Positions 17,235 through 25,994 are shown, numbered from the stretch's first letter. The stretch: 64,000 nucleotides of DNA from Actinacidiphila bryophytorum (GCF_016916835.1 NZ_JAFFIX010000019.1:86857-150856); one strand, 5' to 3'. Notes: generated by a model from the letters alone, not told the origin. Numbers and translations: made by a program.

Positions 17235-18119
17235 GCGGTGTCGCTCCTTGCGGTCGGCGGCCCCCGGGGGGCGCAGCGGGATGATCCGTACTCCTGCGGT
17301 GGTGGCCAGCAGCAGCGAGCGGTCGGGGACTTCCCGCCACTCGCCGAGCCCGGGCGGGCTCGCGGTGTCCGTGCCTTGGGTGTCCGAACCGGCTGGCTTG
17401 CCGGCGTCCGTACCGGCGTCCCCGGCGTCCTCGCTGCCGGCGGCCCGTGCGGGCTCCTCGTCCGGCTCGGAGGCGACCAGCGCCGCTCCCGGGCCTGTGC
17501 GGTACCAGAGGGTGTCGCCCCATGCGGTGGCGGCGATCGTGCGGCCGTCGGTGAGCAGCAGGTTGAGCCGTGCGTCAGGGCGGGCCGCCGCGACCCTGCG
17601 GACGACCGACGCCAGGGCGCCGCCTGGTGGCTGGCCCTGCCGCAGCAGGGCCTTGAGCATGGCCCACAGCGCCGCCGAGTCGCTGCGCGCCTCCATGCCG
17701 AGCAGTTCCGACTCGGCAAGGCCGGTGGGAAGCCGCGTCCAGTCCCTGACGGCCCCGTTGTGGCTGAAGAGCCAGCGGCCGTCGGTGAAGGGCGCGGCGG
17801 CCGACTCGTCCTGCGTGGTGCCCGCGGTGGCCGACCGCACCGCGGCGAGGACGGCGCCGCTGCGTATGGCCGCGGCCATACCGGCGAAATTGGCGTCCGC
17901 CCACACGGGCACGGCCCGCCGGTAGCGCACCGGCAAGGTGAAGCCGGTGTCGTCCTCCTGGTCCAGGGGGTACCAGCCGACGCCGAAACCGTCGGCGTTG
18001 ACCGTGCCGTAGCGCTGCCGCCGCGGCTGCCACGACTGCTCGTACAGGCCGTGCGCGGGTCTGACGAGCAGCCGTTCGAGGGTGGCGGGCGGCCCGACGT
18101 AGGCGAGGTGGCGGCACAT
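16257..18119 (-). CDS. egtC: Gamma-glutamyl-hercynylcysteine S-oxide hydrolase EgtC, in frame with EgtD
   Basis: EgtC is a class II glutamine-amidotransferase-fold amidase that removes glutamate from gamma-glutamyl-hercynylcysteine sulfoxide. The nucleophile Cys2 is present (MCRHLAYVG), as are NADGFGVGWYP and FSHNGAVRDW. The ATG at 18119 overlaps the egtB stop by one base (TGATG). The EgtC part is about 295 residues, including a Gly/Asp-rich insert near residue 240. No stop codon occurs before the egtD ATG: the codons read ...RPPGAADRKERHR-MAESRF, so translation would yield a 620-residue EgtC-EgtD fusion. EgtC is normally a separate protein. Either this is a genuine fusion or a stop has been lost or misread; egtD keeps its own ribosome site. 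Confidence 0.88.
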   Translation of the reverse strand: MCRHLAYVGPPATLERLLVRPAHGLYEQSWQPRRQRYGTVNADGFGVGWYPLDQEDDTGFTLPVRYRRAVPVWADANFAGMAAAIRSGAVLAAVRSATAGTTQDESAAAPFTDGRWLFSHNGAVRDWTRLPTGLAESELLGMEARSDSAALWAMLKALLRQGQPPGGALASVVRRVAAARPDARLNLLLTDGRTIAATAWGDTLWYRTGPGAALVASEPDEEPARAAGSEDAGDAGTDAGKPAGSDTQGTDTASPPGLGEWREVPDRSLLLATTAGVRIIPLRPPGAADRKERHRMAESRFTLDDRLPAGYFTDSLHADVRKGLSEPPRTLPPKWFYDKRGSDLFEEITRLPEYYPTRAEQEILTRRAPEIAALTRASTLIELGSGSSRKTRLLLDALTAGGSLVRYAPLDVSSSALAEAGEAICRDYPGLAVTATVADFEGGLPLSDEPGPRLLAFLGSTIGNFDADQRRAFYRTLALALSSDDVLLLGADLVKDPDVLVRAYDDAQGVTADFNKNVLYVLNRELGADFDPDAFEHVALWNAEEERIEMRLRSRTAQTVKIPDLDLSLDLAAGEDLRTELSCKFRRESLTAELHEGGFTVRQWWTDPDRRFALLLAVPN

Positions 18120-19549
18120 CAGCCGCGCCCGCCGCCTTGTGCCGCCGTGCCGCTGTCCCCGTCGTCCCTCGCGGTGCGGAAGCCCGCGAAGATCTGCCGG
18201 CGGATCGGGTAGTCCCAGTTGCGGAAGGTGCCGCGGGCCGCCACCGGGGAGACGCCGAAGGCGCCGCCGCGCAGGACCTTGTAGTCGGGGCCGAAGAAGA
18301 CGTCGGAGTACTCCTTGTAGGGGAAGGCCGTGAAGCCCGGGTAGGGCAGGAAGTCCGACGCGGTCCACTCCCACACGTCGCCGATGAGCTGACGCGCGCC
18401 GCTGGGGGCGGCGCCCTGCGGGTAGCTGCCGGCGGGGGCGGGGCGCAGGTGGCGCTGGCCGAGGTTGGCGTGTTCCGGACCCGGGTCCGCGTCGCCCCAG
18501 GGGTAGCGGCGCGAGCGCCCGGTCGCCGGGTCGTGCCGGGCGGCCTTCTCCCACTCGGCCTCCGTGGGCAGCCTGCGGCCCGCCCAGCGGGCGTACGCGT
18601 CCGCCTCGTACCAGCACACGTGCAGCACCGGCTCGTCGGCCGGTACGGGCTCGGTGCGGCCGAAGCGGCGCCGGGTCCAGCCCTCGCCGTCCTGCTCCCA
18701 GAACAGCGGCGCGACCAGGCCGGCCTCGCGGACGTGCCGCCAGCCCTCCGGCGTCCACCAGGCAGGGTCGTCGTAGCCGCCCGCGGCGATGAACTCTGCA
18801 TAGGCGCCGTTGGTGACCGGCACGGTGTCCAGCCAGAAGCCGGGCACGTCGACGGCGTGCGCGGGCAGTTCGTTGTCCAGCGCCCACGGCTCGGTGCTGG
18901 TGCCCATGGTGAAGGGGCCGCCGGGTATGTGGACCTCGGGCGGCAGCAGGGCCACGTCGGCGGGCGCGGGCGGCGGCTCGGGGGCGTCGAGGACCGGCGG
19001 GCCGACGCGCAGCTGGTGGGTGGCGAGCATCGTCTCGTCGTGCTGCTGCTCGTGCTGGGCGAGCATGCCGAAGACGAAGGCGTCGGCCAGCAGCCGCTCG
19101 GGCTGGTCGTGGCCGGTGTCGACGGCGGCGAGCACCTCCGCGGTCTGCTCGCGCACCGCGGCGATGTACGCGCGGGCCTCCGCCGGGCCGAGCAGCGGCA
19201 GGGCCGGGCGGTCCGCGCGCGGGGTCCTGAACGCGTCGTAGACGTGGTCGAGGTCGGGGCGCAGCCCGGGGCGCCCGCCGGCCTCCCGGACGAGCCACAG
19301 CTCCTCCTGGTTGCCGATGTGGGCGAGATCCCAGACCAGCGGCGACATCAGGGGGGAGTGCTGGGCGGTGAGGTCGTGCTCGTCGACGCAGTCGGTGAGC
19401 GACTCGGTGCGCCGCCGTGCGGTCTCCAGGGCCGCGAGCGCCCTTGCGGACGGTGCCTGGGTGGCTGCTGCGGCGGAAGAGCCCGGTGCGGCAGGAGTGG
19501 CCGCGTCGGGGGACGTACTGCTGGTACTGGTGGTGCGGGGGTTTGTCAC
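18119..19549 (-). CDS. egtB: Hercynine oxygenase (sulfoxide synthase)
   Basis: EgtB is a non-heme iron enzyme that joins gamma-glutamylcysteine to hercynine with O2. The 476-residue product has a DinB-like N-terminal domain with iron ligands in DLAHIGNQEE and the HX3HXE motif HEQQHDE, followed by a formylglycine-generating-enzyme-like C-terminal domain (IPGGPFTMG, RLPTEAEWEKAAR, IGDVWEWTAS, VLRGGAFGVSP). The first ~35 residues are Ala/Ser/Thr-rich and lie before the conserved start. The GTG at 19549 is preceded by GGAAGGT at a spacing of five bases. The gene starts 18 bases after the egtA stop and overlaps egtC by one base. Confidence 0.94.
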   Translation of the reverse strand: MTNPRTTSTSSTSPDAATPAAPGSSAAAATQAPSARALAALETARRRTESLTDCVDEHDLTAQHSPLMSPLVWDLAHIGNQEELWLVREAGGRPGLRPDLDHVYDAFRTPRADRPALPLLGPAEARAYIAAVREQTAEVLAAVDTGHDQPERLLADAFVFGMLAQHEQQHDETMLATHQLRVGPPVLDAPEPPPAPADVALLPPEVHIPGGPFTMGTSTEPWALDNELPAHAVDVPGFWLDTVPVTNGAYAEFIAAGGYDDPAWWTPEGWRHVREAGLVAPLFWEQDGEGWTRRRFGRTEPVPADEPVLHVCWYEADAYARWAGRRLPTEAEWEKAARHDPATGRSRRYPWGDADPGPEHANLGQRHLRPAPAGSYPQGAAPSGARQLIGDVWEWTASDFLPYPGFTAFPYKEYSDVFFGPDYKVLRGGAFGVSPVAARGTFRNWDYPIRRQIFAGFRTARDDGDSGTAAQGGGRG

Positions 19550-19567
19550 GACATACCTTCCGGAAGG

Positions 19568-20812
19568 TCAGACGCGCGACAGCGCGTCCAACTGGTCGTG
19601 TGCGGGACATCGGCCACGCTCTGCGTAGCGCTCGGCGAATGCGGCGACCGCCGCTCGCAGTGCCGCGGGGCTGTCGGTGCGCGCGAGGGCGCTCTCCGCG
19701 GCGGTGAAGCAGGCGCGGACGGCCTTGCCGAGGTCCGGGTCGGCGGGGCCGATCCGGGCGGCTCGCCGCCAGATGTCGTCGGGTGGAAGGGGCTGCCCGT
19801 CAGGGCACAGCGGTTCCGTGGCCGCATATGCGGCGTCGGCGGCGACCGGGTCGTCCAGCAGGGCCGCCGCGAGCGCGGTCGGCACCACCCAGGCGTCGCC
19901 TGCCTGGGCGTCGGTCATCCGCAGTTCCAGCCAGCCGCGCGGTCTGACGGGCGGGAAGAGCGTACTGAGGTGGTAGTCGAGGTCGGCGGCGGTCGGCCGG
20001 CGCAGCCCAGGGGCCTTGCCGCGCACCCAGTCGCGGAAAGTGAGCCCTGGGGGTGCGGTCCAGTCGGCGCCGGCGCCGCGTATGCACAGCACATGCGCGT
20101 CCAGCGCGTAACGCGCCCAGGCGGCGCGCGGGTCGGGGTCGTGGTCGGGCGGGCGGGTGCGGCCCGCGTCCATCGCGCCCCAGGTCGCCTGCCGGGTGGA
20201 GACCCAGCCGGTGGGGCGCCCGTCGCTCAGCGGCGAGTTCGCGAAGGCCGCCACCAGGACGGGGCCTATGCGGTGCGCCAGCTCCCAGCGCTGCCGGTAG
20301 CCGGTGATCCCGCCGGAGTCGTCCCCGCTGTCCAGGTTGACCTGGAGCGACGCCGTACGGCGCATCATGGTGCGGCCCCAGGGGCCTTCACGGTCGAAGA
20401 AGCACTCCATCGCCGTGTAGCGGGGGTCGTCCAGAATCCTCGGCGGGGTCCGGTAGGGGTCGAGGCCCAGGCCCGTCAGGACCAGGCCCGCGCGGTCCAT
20501 GGCCTCGCGCAGGGCCGCGACATCGGCGGCCATCGCCTCGACGCATTCGGCGAGCGAACCTGCGGGCGGGGAGCTCAGCTCCACCTGGCCACCCGGTTCG
20601 CGGGTGATCCTGCTGCCCCGTGGCATTGCACCGGGCACTTCGACCGGGGCGAGTGCCGCGTCCAGCCGGTCGGCGGTTATCAGCTTTCGGGGATCAGAGC
20701 GGTCATGTACAAGCCACTCAAGTTCCACCCCGGTCCGCATGGGCGGCCCGGTCTTGAAACAGACGCCGCGCACATGCGCCTCTGCCTCGTCCTCCGGCAG
20801 TTCGGCTGTCAT
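19568..20812 (-). CDS. egtA: Glutamate-cysteine ligase EgtA
   Basis: EgtA makes gamma-glutamylcysteine, the sulfur donor for EgtB. The 414-residue product matches the actinobacterial GCS2-like family: GVELEWLV near the N-terminus, REPGGQVELSSPP (metal/glutamate-binding region) and MRRTASLQVNLDSGDD. The ATG at 20812 has GGAGGT six bases upstream. It heads the operon egtA-egtB-egtC-egtD; an egtE lyase gene is not in this window. I recall the S. coelicolor egtABCD genes lying far from the nuo genes (around SCO0910), so the location beside nuo may be a lineage-specific arrangement. Confidence 0.92.
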   Translation of the reverse strand: MTAELPEDEAEAHVRGVCFKTGPPMRTGVELEWLVHDRSDPRKLITADRLDAALAPVEVPGAMPRGSRITREPGGQVELSSPPAGSLAECVEAMAADVAALREAMDRAGLVLTGLGLDPYRTPPRILDDPRYTAMECFFDREGPWGRTMMRRTASLQVNLDSGDDSGGITGYRQRWELAHRIGPVLVAAFANSPLSDGRPTGWVSTRQATWGAMDAGRTRPPDHDPDPRAAWARYALDAHVLCIRGAGADWTAPPGLTFRDWVRGKAPGLRRPTAADLDYHLSTLFPPVRPRGWLELRMTDAQAGDAWVVPTALAAALLDDPVAADAAYAATEPLCPDGQPLPPDDIWRRAARIGPADPDLGKAVRACFTAAESALARTDSPAALRAAVAAFAERYAERGRCPAHDQLDALSRV

Positions 20813-20948
20813 CGATCCACCTCCTCTTCGATTTCCCTCGGGGATTCCGGCGGGATTTTTTCCCGTTGAGGTCTACCCCGATGAGAGGACATGTCACATG
20901 GTGCTGCGGCGATTTTAGTTGGCCGTGTGACGAGATGGTCTTACGTGT

Positions 20949-20964
20949 CGGTGAACGTTCACCG
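20949..20964. promoter_or_regulatory. 16-bp perfect palindrome, candidate operator
   Basis: CGGTGAACGTTCACCG is a perfect 16-bp palindrome in the 476-base gap between divergent egtA and the polyprenyl diphosphate synthase gene. A further half-site-like GCGTTCACC lies at about 20992-21000. The GAACGTTC centre resembles operators of LacI- or TetR-type repressors, but no such regulator is adjacent. The rest of 20813-21288 shows only the egtA ribosome site, AT-richer stretches near 20855-20925 that may hold promoters, and the ribosome site of the next gene. Confidence 0.45.
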
Positions 20965-21288
20965 GTCGGCGGGATGCCGCCCGGCGTTCACCCGGTGGCC
21001 GTACCGCAGGTGGGTCGTACCGCCTCGAAACACCGCGATCAGGATCATACGCGGAGCGACGGTGCACGGCCTCCCGTACGCCGCCGGGCGCCGCCTGCCC
21101 CGCTGCCCCCGCCGCAGCCCCGTGCGCCCCGGCGTAGGGCGATGCCCCGGCGGTGATCCACAGCCGACCGGCTACGCTGCCCGTGTACGCAATACGAGCC
21201 GAGCACCACGTCAGCGCCAGCGGAGCCGCCCGCGAAGCGCCGTCCCAGAACCCCGCCAGAAGCCAGATCAGCGACAGGAGCACCCCTC

Positions 21289-22311
21289 GTGAACGTCGTC
21301 GGGCCACCCTTCGGGCTGAGCGTGTGGGACCCCGCTCTGGACGCCGACATCGGCGCCGGACTCGCGGCGGTGGAAGAAGGCCTCCTGGAGGCCACCAAGA
21401 GCGACGTCCCGTTCATCACCGACGCCGCCCGGCATCTGCTCCAGGCCGGCGGTAAGCGCTTCCGGCCACTCCTGGTGATGCTCGGCGCCCAGTTCGGCGA
21501 CCCCTTCGCACCCGGCGTCGTGCCGGCCGCGGTGGTCGTCGAGCTGACCCACCTGGCCACGCTCTACCACGACGACGTCATGGACGAGGCGGACGCCCGC
21601 CGCGGTGTGCCCAGCGCCAACACCCGCTGGGGCAACTCGGTCGCGGTGCTGACCGGCGACTTCCTCTTCTCGCGCGCCTCGCACATCCTGGCCGACCTCG
21701 GCCCCGAGGCCGTCCGGGTGCAGGCCGAGGCCTTCGAACGCCTGGTGACCGGGCAGATCCTGGAGACCGTCGGCCCGCGCGACGGCCGCGACCCGCTGGA
21801 CCACTACCTGGAGGTGCTGGCCGGCAAGACCAGCTCCCTGATGGCGGTCTCCGCGCGGTTCGGCGCGATGATGTCGGGCGCCGACGAGGCGGTCGTGCAC
21901 ACCCTGACCCAGTTCGGCGAGCGCATCGGCATCGCCTTCCAACTCGCCGACGACGTCCTGGACATCGCGAGCGACAGCCACGAGTCGGGCAAGACCCCCG
22001 GCACCGACCTGCGCGAGGGCATCCCGACGCTGCCGGTGCTGCACGTGCGCAAGCAGTACGCCCTGGCCGGCGGCGCCGTCTCGGCCGACGACCGGCGGCT
22101 GATCGAACTGCTCGACGGCGACCTCACCGACGACCGCCTGCACGCGGAGGCGCTCGGCATGCTGCGCGCCCACCCGGCCCTCGACCAGGCCCGCCGCGAC
22201 TCGCTGCGGTACGCCGAGGAGGCGCGCACCGCGCTGGCGCCGCTGCCCGAAGGGCCGGCCAAGCAGGCGCTCGCCGGGCTGTGCGACGCCGTGGTGCACC
22301 GGGCCGGCTGA
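21289..22311 (+). CDS. Long-chain all-trans polyprenyl diphosphate synthase
   Basis: This 340-residue trans-isoprenyl diphosphate synthase elongates FPP/GGPP with IPP, probably to make the menaquinone side chain. Both aspartate-rich motifs are intact: DDVMDEADARRG from residue 95 and DDVLD near residue 224. GGKRFRP and GQILE are also typical. Small residues (Ala90, Thr91) just before the first motif agree with a long-chain product, but the exact length cannot be read. The GTG at 21289 has AGGAG nine bases upstream. Its location near nuo genes fits a role in supplying menaquinone to complex I; in Streptomyces such a gene commonly follows the nuo operon. Confidence 0.9.
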   Translation: MNVVGPPFGLSVWDPALDADIGAGLAAVEEGLLEATKSDVPFITDAARHLLQAGGKRFRPLLVMLGAQFGDPFAPGVVPAAVVVELTHLATLYHDDVMDEADARRGVPSANTRWGNSVAVLTGDFLFSRASHILADLGPEAVRVQAEAFERLVTGQILETVGPRDGRDPLDHYLEVLAGKTSSLMAVSARFGAMMSGADEAVVHTLTQFGERIGIAFQLADDVLDIASDSHESGKTPGTDLREGIPTLPVLHVRKQYALAGGAVSADDRRLIELLDGDLTDDRLHAEALGMLRAHPALDQARRDSLRYAEEARTALAPLPEGPAKQALAGLCDAVVHRAG

Positions 22312-22321
22312 CTCCTCCGGC

Positions 22322-22342
22322 CGGGCCGGGCCGGGCCGGGCC
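22322..22342. repeat. Short GGGCC tandem run
   Basis: Four consecutive GGGCC-type 5-bp units lie just after the polyprenyl synthase stop. The run can form G-rich secondary structure and may contribute to termination. The rest of 22312-22613 shows nothing else beyond the ribosome site of the next gene. Confidence 0.5.
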
Positions 22343-22613
22343 CGTCGACGGCTCGCCGGCCCGCCCGCTGCCTGCTCGCAGCGCCCCGGCGACCCTGAGA
22401 AGGGGTCAGGGCTGTTACGCCGGAACGTGTACGGGACGCGGAGTCCGTCATCCCGCGGTTGTACACGGAGTTGGCCCCGGGGGCTGATGTGGCGGGGCGA
22501 CCGATTTGGTGAGATGGATACAGACCACTTCGGGGCGGACCGGGCGACAATGGCCTGGGGAGTGGACGAGTGCAGTACAGCAAACCGCCGCTGACGACGG
22601 AGGTAGAGACGTA

Positions 22614-23843
22614 ATGGCACTGATCCAACCGGCACAGCCGGAGGCGCACGAGCCCGGAGGAGGGCGGCGGGGGCGCAAGGCGGTGCGCTATGCCGTCCCG
22701 GTGGCGGTCGTGGGTGTGACCGCGGCGACCATCGGACTGGTTCCGGCGCTCGCGGACAGCGGCGACCCGTCCCTGCCGTCGCTCACGGCCGAACAGATCA
22801 TCACCAAGATCGCGGCGTCCGACACCCAGACGGTGGACGGCACGGTCAAGATCAGCACCGACCTGGGCCTGCCCTCGGTGCTGTCAGGGGGCAGCGGCAG
22901 CTCGCTGTTCGGCGGCGCTGTGGCACCGCCCTCGACGGGCTCGCGCGACGGCTCGCGGGCCGACCCGCAGCGGCAGTTCACCCAGCTGCTCATCGGCAGC
23001 CACACCCTGCATGTGGCGGTGGACGGCCAGGACCGGCAGAAGGTCTCGATCATCGAGTCCGCCGCCGAGTACAGCCTGATCCACAACGGCTCGCAGGTGT
23101 GGGCGTACGACAGCGCGTCCAACGAGGCCTACCACGCCACCGCGCCGGCCGAGGCGGGCGAGGACCGGGCGCACCCGCGGCAGGCGCCGTCCGACGCCTT
23201 CCCCGCGACACCGCAGGCCGCGGCACAGCAGGTCCTCAAAGCAGCGCAGGGCACCGCGACCATCACCCCCGACGGCACCGCGAGGGTGGCCGGCCGCAGC
23301 GCCTACGAGCTGCTGATCCGCCCGCAGCACGCGTCGGCGACCACGGTCGACTCGATAAGGATCGCGGTCGACTCCAAGACCGGGGTGCCGCTGAAGTTCA
23401 GCCTCCAGCCCAAGGGCAAGGGCAAGGCGGCCATCGACATCGGCTACACGAAGGTGAGCTTCGACAAGCCGTCGGCGAGCACCTTCTCCTTCACCCCGCC
23501 CAAGGGCGCGAAGGTCACCGAGGGCCGTGACACCGCCCGCGAGCAGAAGTCGCCCGAGGGGATGTCGGGCCTCGGCGAGCCGACCTTCATCGGGTCCGGC
23601 TGGGACACCGTCGCCGTCTTCAAGGCCAAGGGCGCGCTGCCCGCGGCCCCGGAGAAGAACGCCAAGGGCGGGGCCGCCTCGCTGCTCGGCGGCTTCGGCA
23701 AGCAGGTCAGCGGCTCCTTCGGCACCGGCACGCTCTTCCACACCCGGCTGGTCAACGTCCTGCTCACGCAGGACGGCACGGTCTACGCCGGTGCGGTCGA
23801 CCAGTCCGCGCTGACCGCAGCCGCGAGCGGCGCCGCACGATGA
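22614..23843 (+). CDS. LolA-like exported or membrane-anchored lipoprotein-sorting-type protein
   Basis: The 409-residue product has a charged N-terminus, one hydrophobic segment (residues ~26-48, ending VPALADS) that could be a signal peptide or anchor, and a long beta-rich domain. The segments YSLIHNGSQVWAYDS, AYELLIRP, DSIRIAVDSKTGVPLKFSL and STFSFTPPKGAKV are typical of the LolA/outer-membrane lipoprotein carrier-like family found in actinomycetes. LolA chaperones lipoproteins in Gram-negatives; in these single-membrane bacteria the role is not established. ATG 22614 has GGAGGT nine bases upstream, preferred over an earlier in-frame start. The ABC transporter genes that follow in the same direction may form a functional unit, but a terminator-like hairpin separates them. 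Confidence 0.7.
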   Translation: MALIQPAQPEAHEPGGGRRGRKAVRYAVPVAVVGVTAATIGLVPALADSGDPSLPSLTAEQIITKIAASDTQTVDGTVKISTDLGLPSVLSGGSGSSLFGGAVAPPSTGSRDGSRADPQRQFTQLLIGSHTLHVAVDGQDRQKVSIIESAAEYSLIHNGSQVWAYDSASNEAYHATAPAEAGEDRAHPRQAPSDAFPATPQAAAQQVLKAAQGTATITPDGTARVAGRSAYELLIRPQHASATTVDSIRIAVDSKTGVPLKFSLQPKGKGKAAIDIGYTKVSFDKPSASTFSFTPPKGAKVTEGRDTAREQKSPEGMSGLGEPTFIGSGWDTVAVFKAKGALPAAPEKNAKGGAASLLGGFGKQVSGSFGTGTLFHTRLVNVLLTQDGTVYAGAVDQSALTAAASGAAR

Positions 23844-23847
23844 CCCC

Positions 23848-23875
23848 GGTGGCCCCGCCACCCGGCGGGGCCACC
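23848..23875 (+). terminator. GC-rich terminator hairpin after LolA-like gene
   Basis: GGTGGCCCCGCC (23848-23859) and GGCGGGGCCACC (23864-23875) form a perfect 12-bp stem with a four-base loop, five bases after the stop codon. No T-tract follows. Confidence 0.7.
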
Positions 23876-23902
23876 ACCCCCGGGGGCGTCCCTCACCGGC
23901 CC

Positions 23903-23993
23903 GACCGCTGACGGGACCTGGCGGCTGACGATTCCGGCCGCTGCCCGCCCCGACCTCTGACCGACCTGACCGCTGACGTATCGACCGCTGACG
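23903..23993 (+). repeat. Three direct copies of GACCGCTGACG
   Basis: The 11-mer occurs at 23903-23913, 23968-23978 and 23983-23993, with a degenerate copy (GGCGGCTGACG) at 23920-23930. All lie between the terminator and the ribosome site of the ABC ATPase gene. They could be activator or repressor sites, or simple repeat drift. Confidence 0.45.
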
Positions 23994-24003
23994 AAGGAGT
24001 GCG

Positions 24004-24978
24004 ATGGACCAGCCGCCCGCCGCGGACGGCCAGGGCGCCGACGTGGTGATCGAGACCCGCGGTCTGGCCAAGCAGTACCGGGGCACCCTGGCCGTGGACG
24101 GCCTGGACCTCCAGGTGCCGCGCGGCAGCGTGTTCGGCTTCCTGGGCCCCAACGGCTCGGGCAAGACGACCACGATCCGCATGCTGATGGGCCTGATCGA
24201 GCCGACCGCGGGCAGCGCCCGCGTCCTCGGCCGCCCCATGCCCCGCTCGACCCGCAGCGTGCTGCCCAAGGTCGGCGCGCTGATCGAGGGGCCGGCGCTC
24301 TACGGCTTCCTGTCCGGCCAGGACAACCTGATCCGTATCGACGCCGCCGACCCGACGGCCGACCCGCGCACCCGGAAGGCCAGGGTGGGCTCCGCGCTCG
24401 ACCGGGTCGGGCTCACCGCGGCGGCGAGGAAGAAGGCCAAGGCGTATTCGCTCGGCATGAAGCAGCGGCTCGGGCTGGCGTCCGCCCTGCTCCAGCCGCG
24501 CGAGCTGCTGGTGCTGGACGAGCCGACCAACGGCCTGGACCCGCAGGGCATGCGGGAGATCAGGGCACTGGTCAGGGAGCTGGCCGGCGACGGCACCACG
24601 GTCTTCCTGTCGTCGCATCTGCTGGACGAGATCGAGCAGGTCTGCTCGCATGCCGCGGTGATGGCCCGCGGCCGGCTGATCACCCAGGGGCCGGTGGCCG
24701 ACCTGTCCGCGGGCACCCGCGGCCGGCTGGCGGTCACCACCCCCGACCCGGCGCGGGCCACTGAGGTGCTGGCCGGCCACGGGGTGACGGACCTGGTGAC
24801 CGACCCGCACACCGGCGAGGTCACCGGCGAGCTGCCCGCGGAGCCGCCCGACCTGGCGGAGCTGAATGCCGCCCTGGTCGCCGCGGGGGTGCGGGTGCGC
24901 GGCTTCGGGGTGCAGCGGGCGTCGCTGGAGGATGCGTTTGTGGCACTGACGGGGGAGGGTTTCGATGTCGCGGGCTGA
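24004..24978 (+). CDS. ABC transporter ATP-binding protein
   Basis: The 324-residue protein is an ABC-2-type (drug/antibiotic exporter) nucleotide-binding subunit. Motifs in order: Walker A GPNGSGKTTT near residue 48, signature YSLGMKQRLGLA near 150, Walker B LLVLDEPTNGLDPQGM, and a switch His in FLSSHLLDEIEQVCSH. The C-terminal ~90 residues form the extra domain usual in this subfamily. The ATG at 24004 has AAGGAG four bases upstream. The 3' end overlaps the permease gene by 14 bases, so the two are co-translated. The substrate cannot be predicted. Confidence 0.93.
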   Translation: MDQPPAADGQGADVVIETRGLAKQYRGTLAVDGLDLQVPRGSVFGFLGPNGSGKTTTIRMLMGLIEPTAGSARVLGRPMPRSTRSVLPKVGALIEGPALYGFLSGQDNLIRIDAADPTADPRTRKARVGSALDRVGLTAAARKKAKAYSLGMKQRLGLASALLQPRELLVLDEPTNGLDPQGMREIRALVRELAGDGTTVFLSSHLLDEIEQVCSHAAVMARGRLITQGPVADLSAGTRGRLAVTTPDPARATEVLAGHGVTDLVTDPHTGEVTGELPAEPPDLAELNAALVAAGVRVRGFGVQRASLEDAFVALTGEGFDVAG

Positions 24979-25927
24979 GACCACCGCAGGCCCCGGCCTG
25001 CAGGACGGCGAGCAGGGGCAGCCCCTGGTGGGGCGGCAGGACAGCGGGCGGGAGCGCCTTCCCGCGCCACCCGCACCCCGGGCGGGCCGGGCGGTGTGGA
25101 CGCTCGGGCTGTTCGGCTCCGAGCTGCTGATCGTCTTCCGCCGGGTGCGGACCCTGGCGCTGCTGGCCGTGCTGGCGGGGGTGCCGCTGCTTGTCGGCAT
25201 CGCGGTCAGGATCGAGACCAGGGACGGGAGTTCGGTCGGGGGCGGTGACGGGGGAGGCCCGGCGTTCCTCGAACAGATCAGCAACAACGGGCTGTTCCTG
25301 GCCTTCGCCTCGCTCGCCGCGACCCTGCCGTTCTTCCTGCCGATGGCCATCGGCGTGGTGGCGGGCGACGCGGTGGCCGGCGAGGCCAGCACCGGCACCC
25401 TGCGCTATCTGCTGGTCGCCCCGGCCGGCCGCACCCGGCTGCTGCTGGCCAAGTACGCCTCGGTGCTGACCTTCTGCGTGGCGGCGACACTGGTGGTGGT
25501 GCTGTCGGCGGTGGTCGTGGGCTTCTCCCTCTTCCCGGTCGGGGACGTCACCCTGCTGTCGGGCAACACCGTCTCGCTGTCCGACGGCATCCTGCGCGGG
25601 CTGCTGATCGCGCTGCTGGTGGCGTCGTCGCTGATCGGGCTGGCCGCGCTGGGGCTGTTCATCTCAACCCTCACCGACAGCGGCATCGGCGCGATGGCGG
25701 CGACGGTCGGCCTGCTGATCACCATCCAGATCGTCAACAACATCCCGCAGCTGCACGCACTGCAGCCCTATCTCTTCCCGCACTACTGGCTGAGCTTCGC
25801 CGACGTGATGCGCGCACCCGTCATATGGGACGGCATCGTCAAGAACCTCGCCCTCCAGGCCCTCTACGCCGCCGTCTTCGGCTCCGCCGCCTGGGCGCGC
25901 TTCACGACCCGCGACATCACGTCCTGA
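24965..25927 (+). CDS. ABC transporter permease (ABC-2 type)
   Basis: The 320-residue protein has a ~35-residue polar N-terminus, then about six hydrophobic segments (first at VRTLALLAVLAGVPLLVGIAV, last near the C-terminus), as in ABC-2 permeases that pair with two ATPase subunits. The cytoplasmic segment GDAVAGEASTGTLRYLLVAPAGRTRLLLAKY is characteristic of the family. The ATG lies within the end of the ATPase gene in a different frame. Together they make a two-component exporter. Function is unassigned. Confidence 0.9.
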   Translation: MSRAETTAGPGLQDGEQGQPLVGRQDSGRERLPAPPAPRAGRAVWTLGLFGSELLIVFRRVRTLALLAVLAGVPLLVGIAVRIETRDGSSVGGGDGGGPAFLEQISNNGLFLAFASLAATLPFFLPMAIGVVAGDAVAGEASTGTLRYLLVAPAGRTRLLLAKYASVLTFCVAATLVVVLSAVVVGFSLFPVGDVTLLSGNTVSLSDGILRGLLIALLVASSLIGLAALGLFISTLTDSGIGAMAATVGLLITIQIVNNIPQLHALQPYLFPHYWLSFADVMRAPVIWDGIVKNLALQALYAAVFGSAAWARFTTRDITS

Positions 25928-25994
25928 ACGGCCCCGGGCCACCGACCTGGCCCGCGGCTGTTTACAGGCCCTGGTTGGGCTGTTAGCTTCACGG

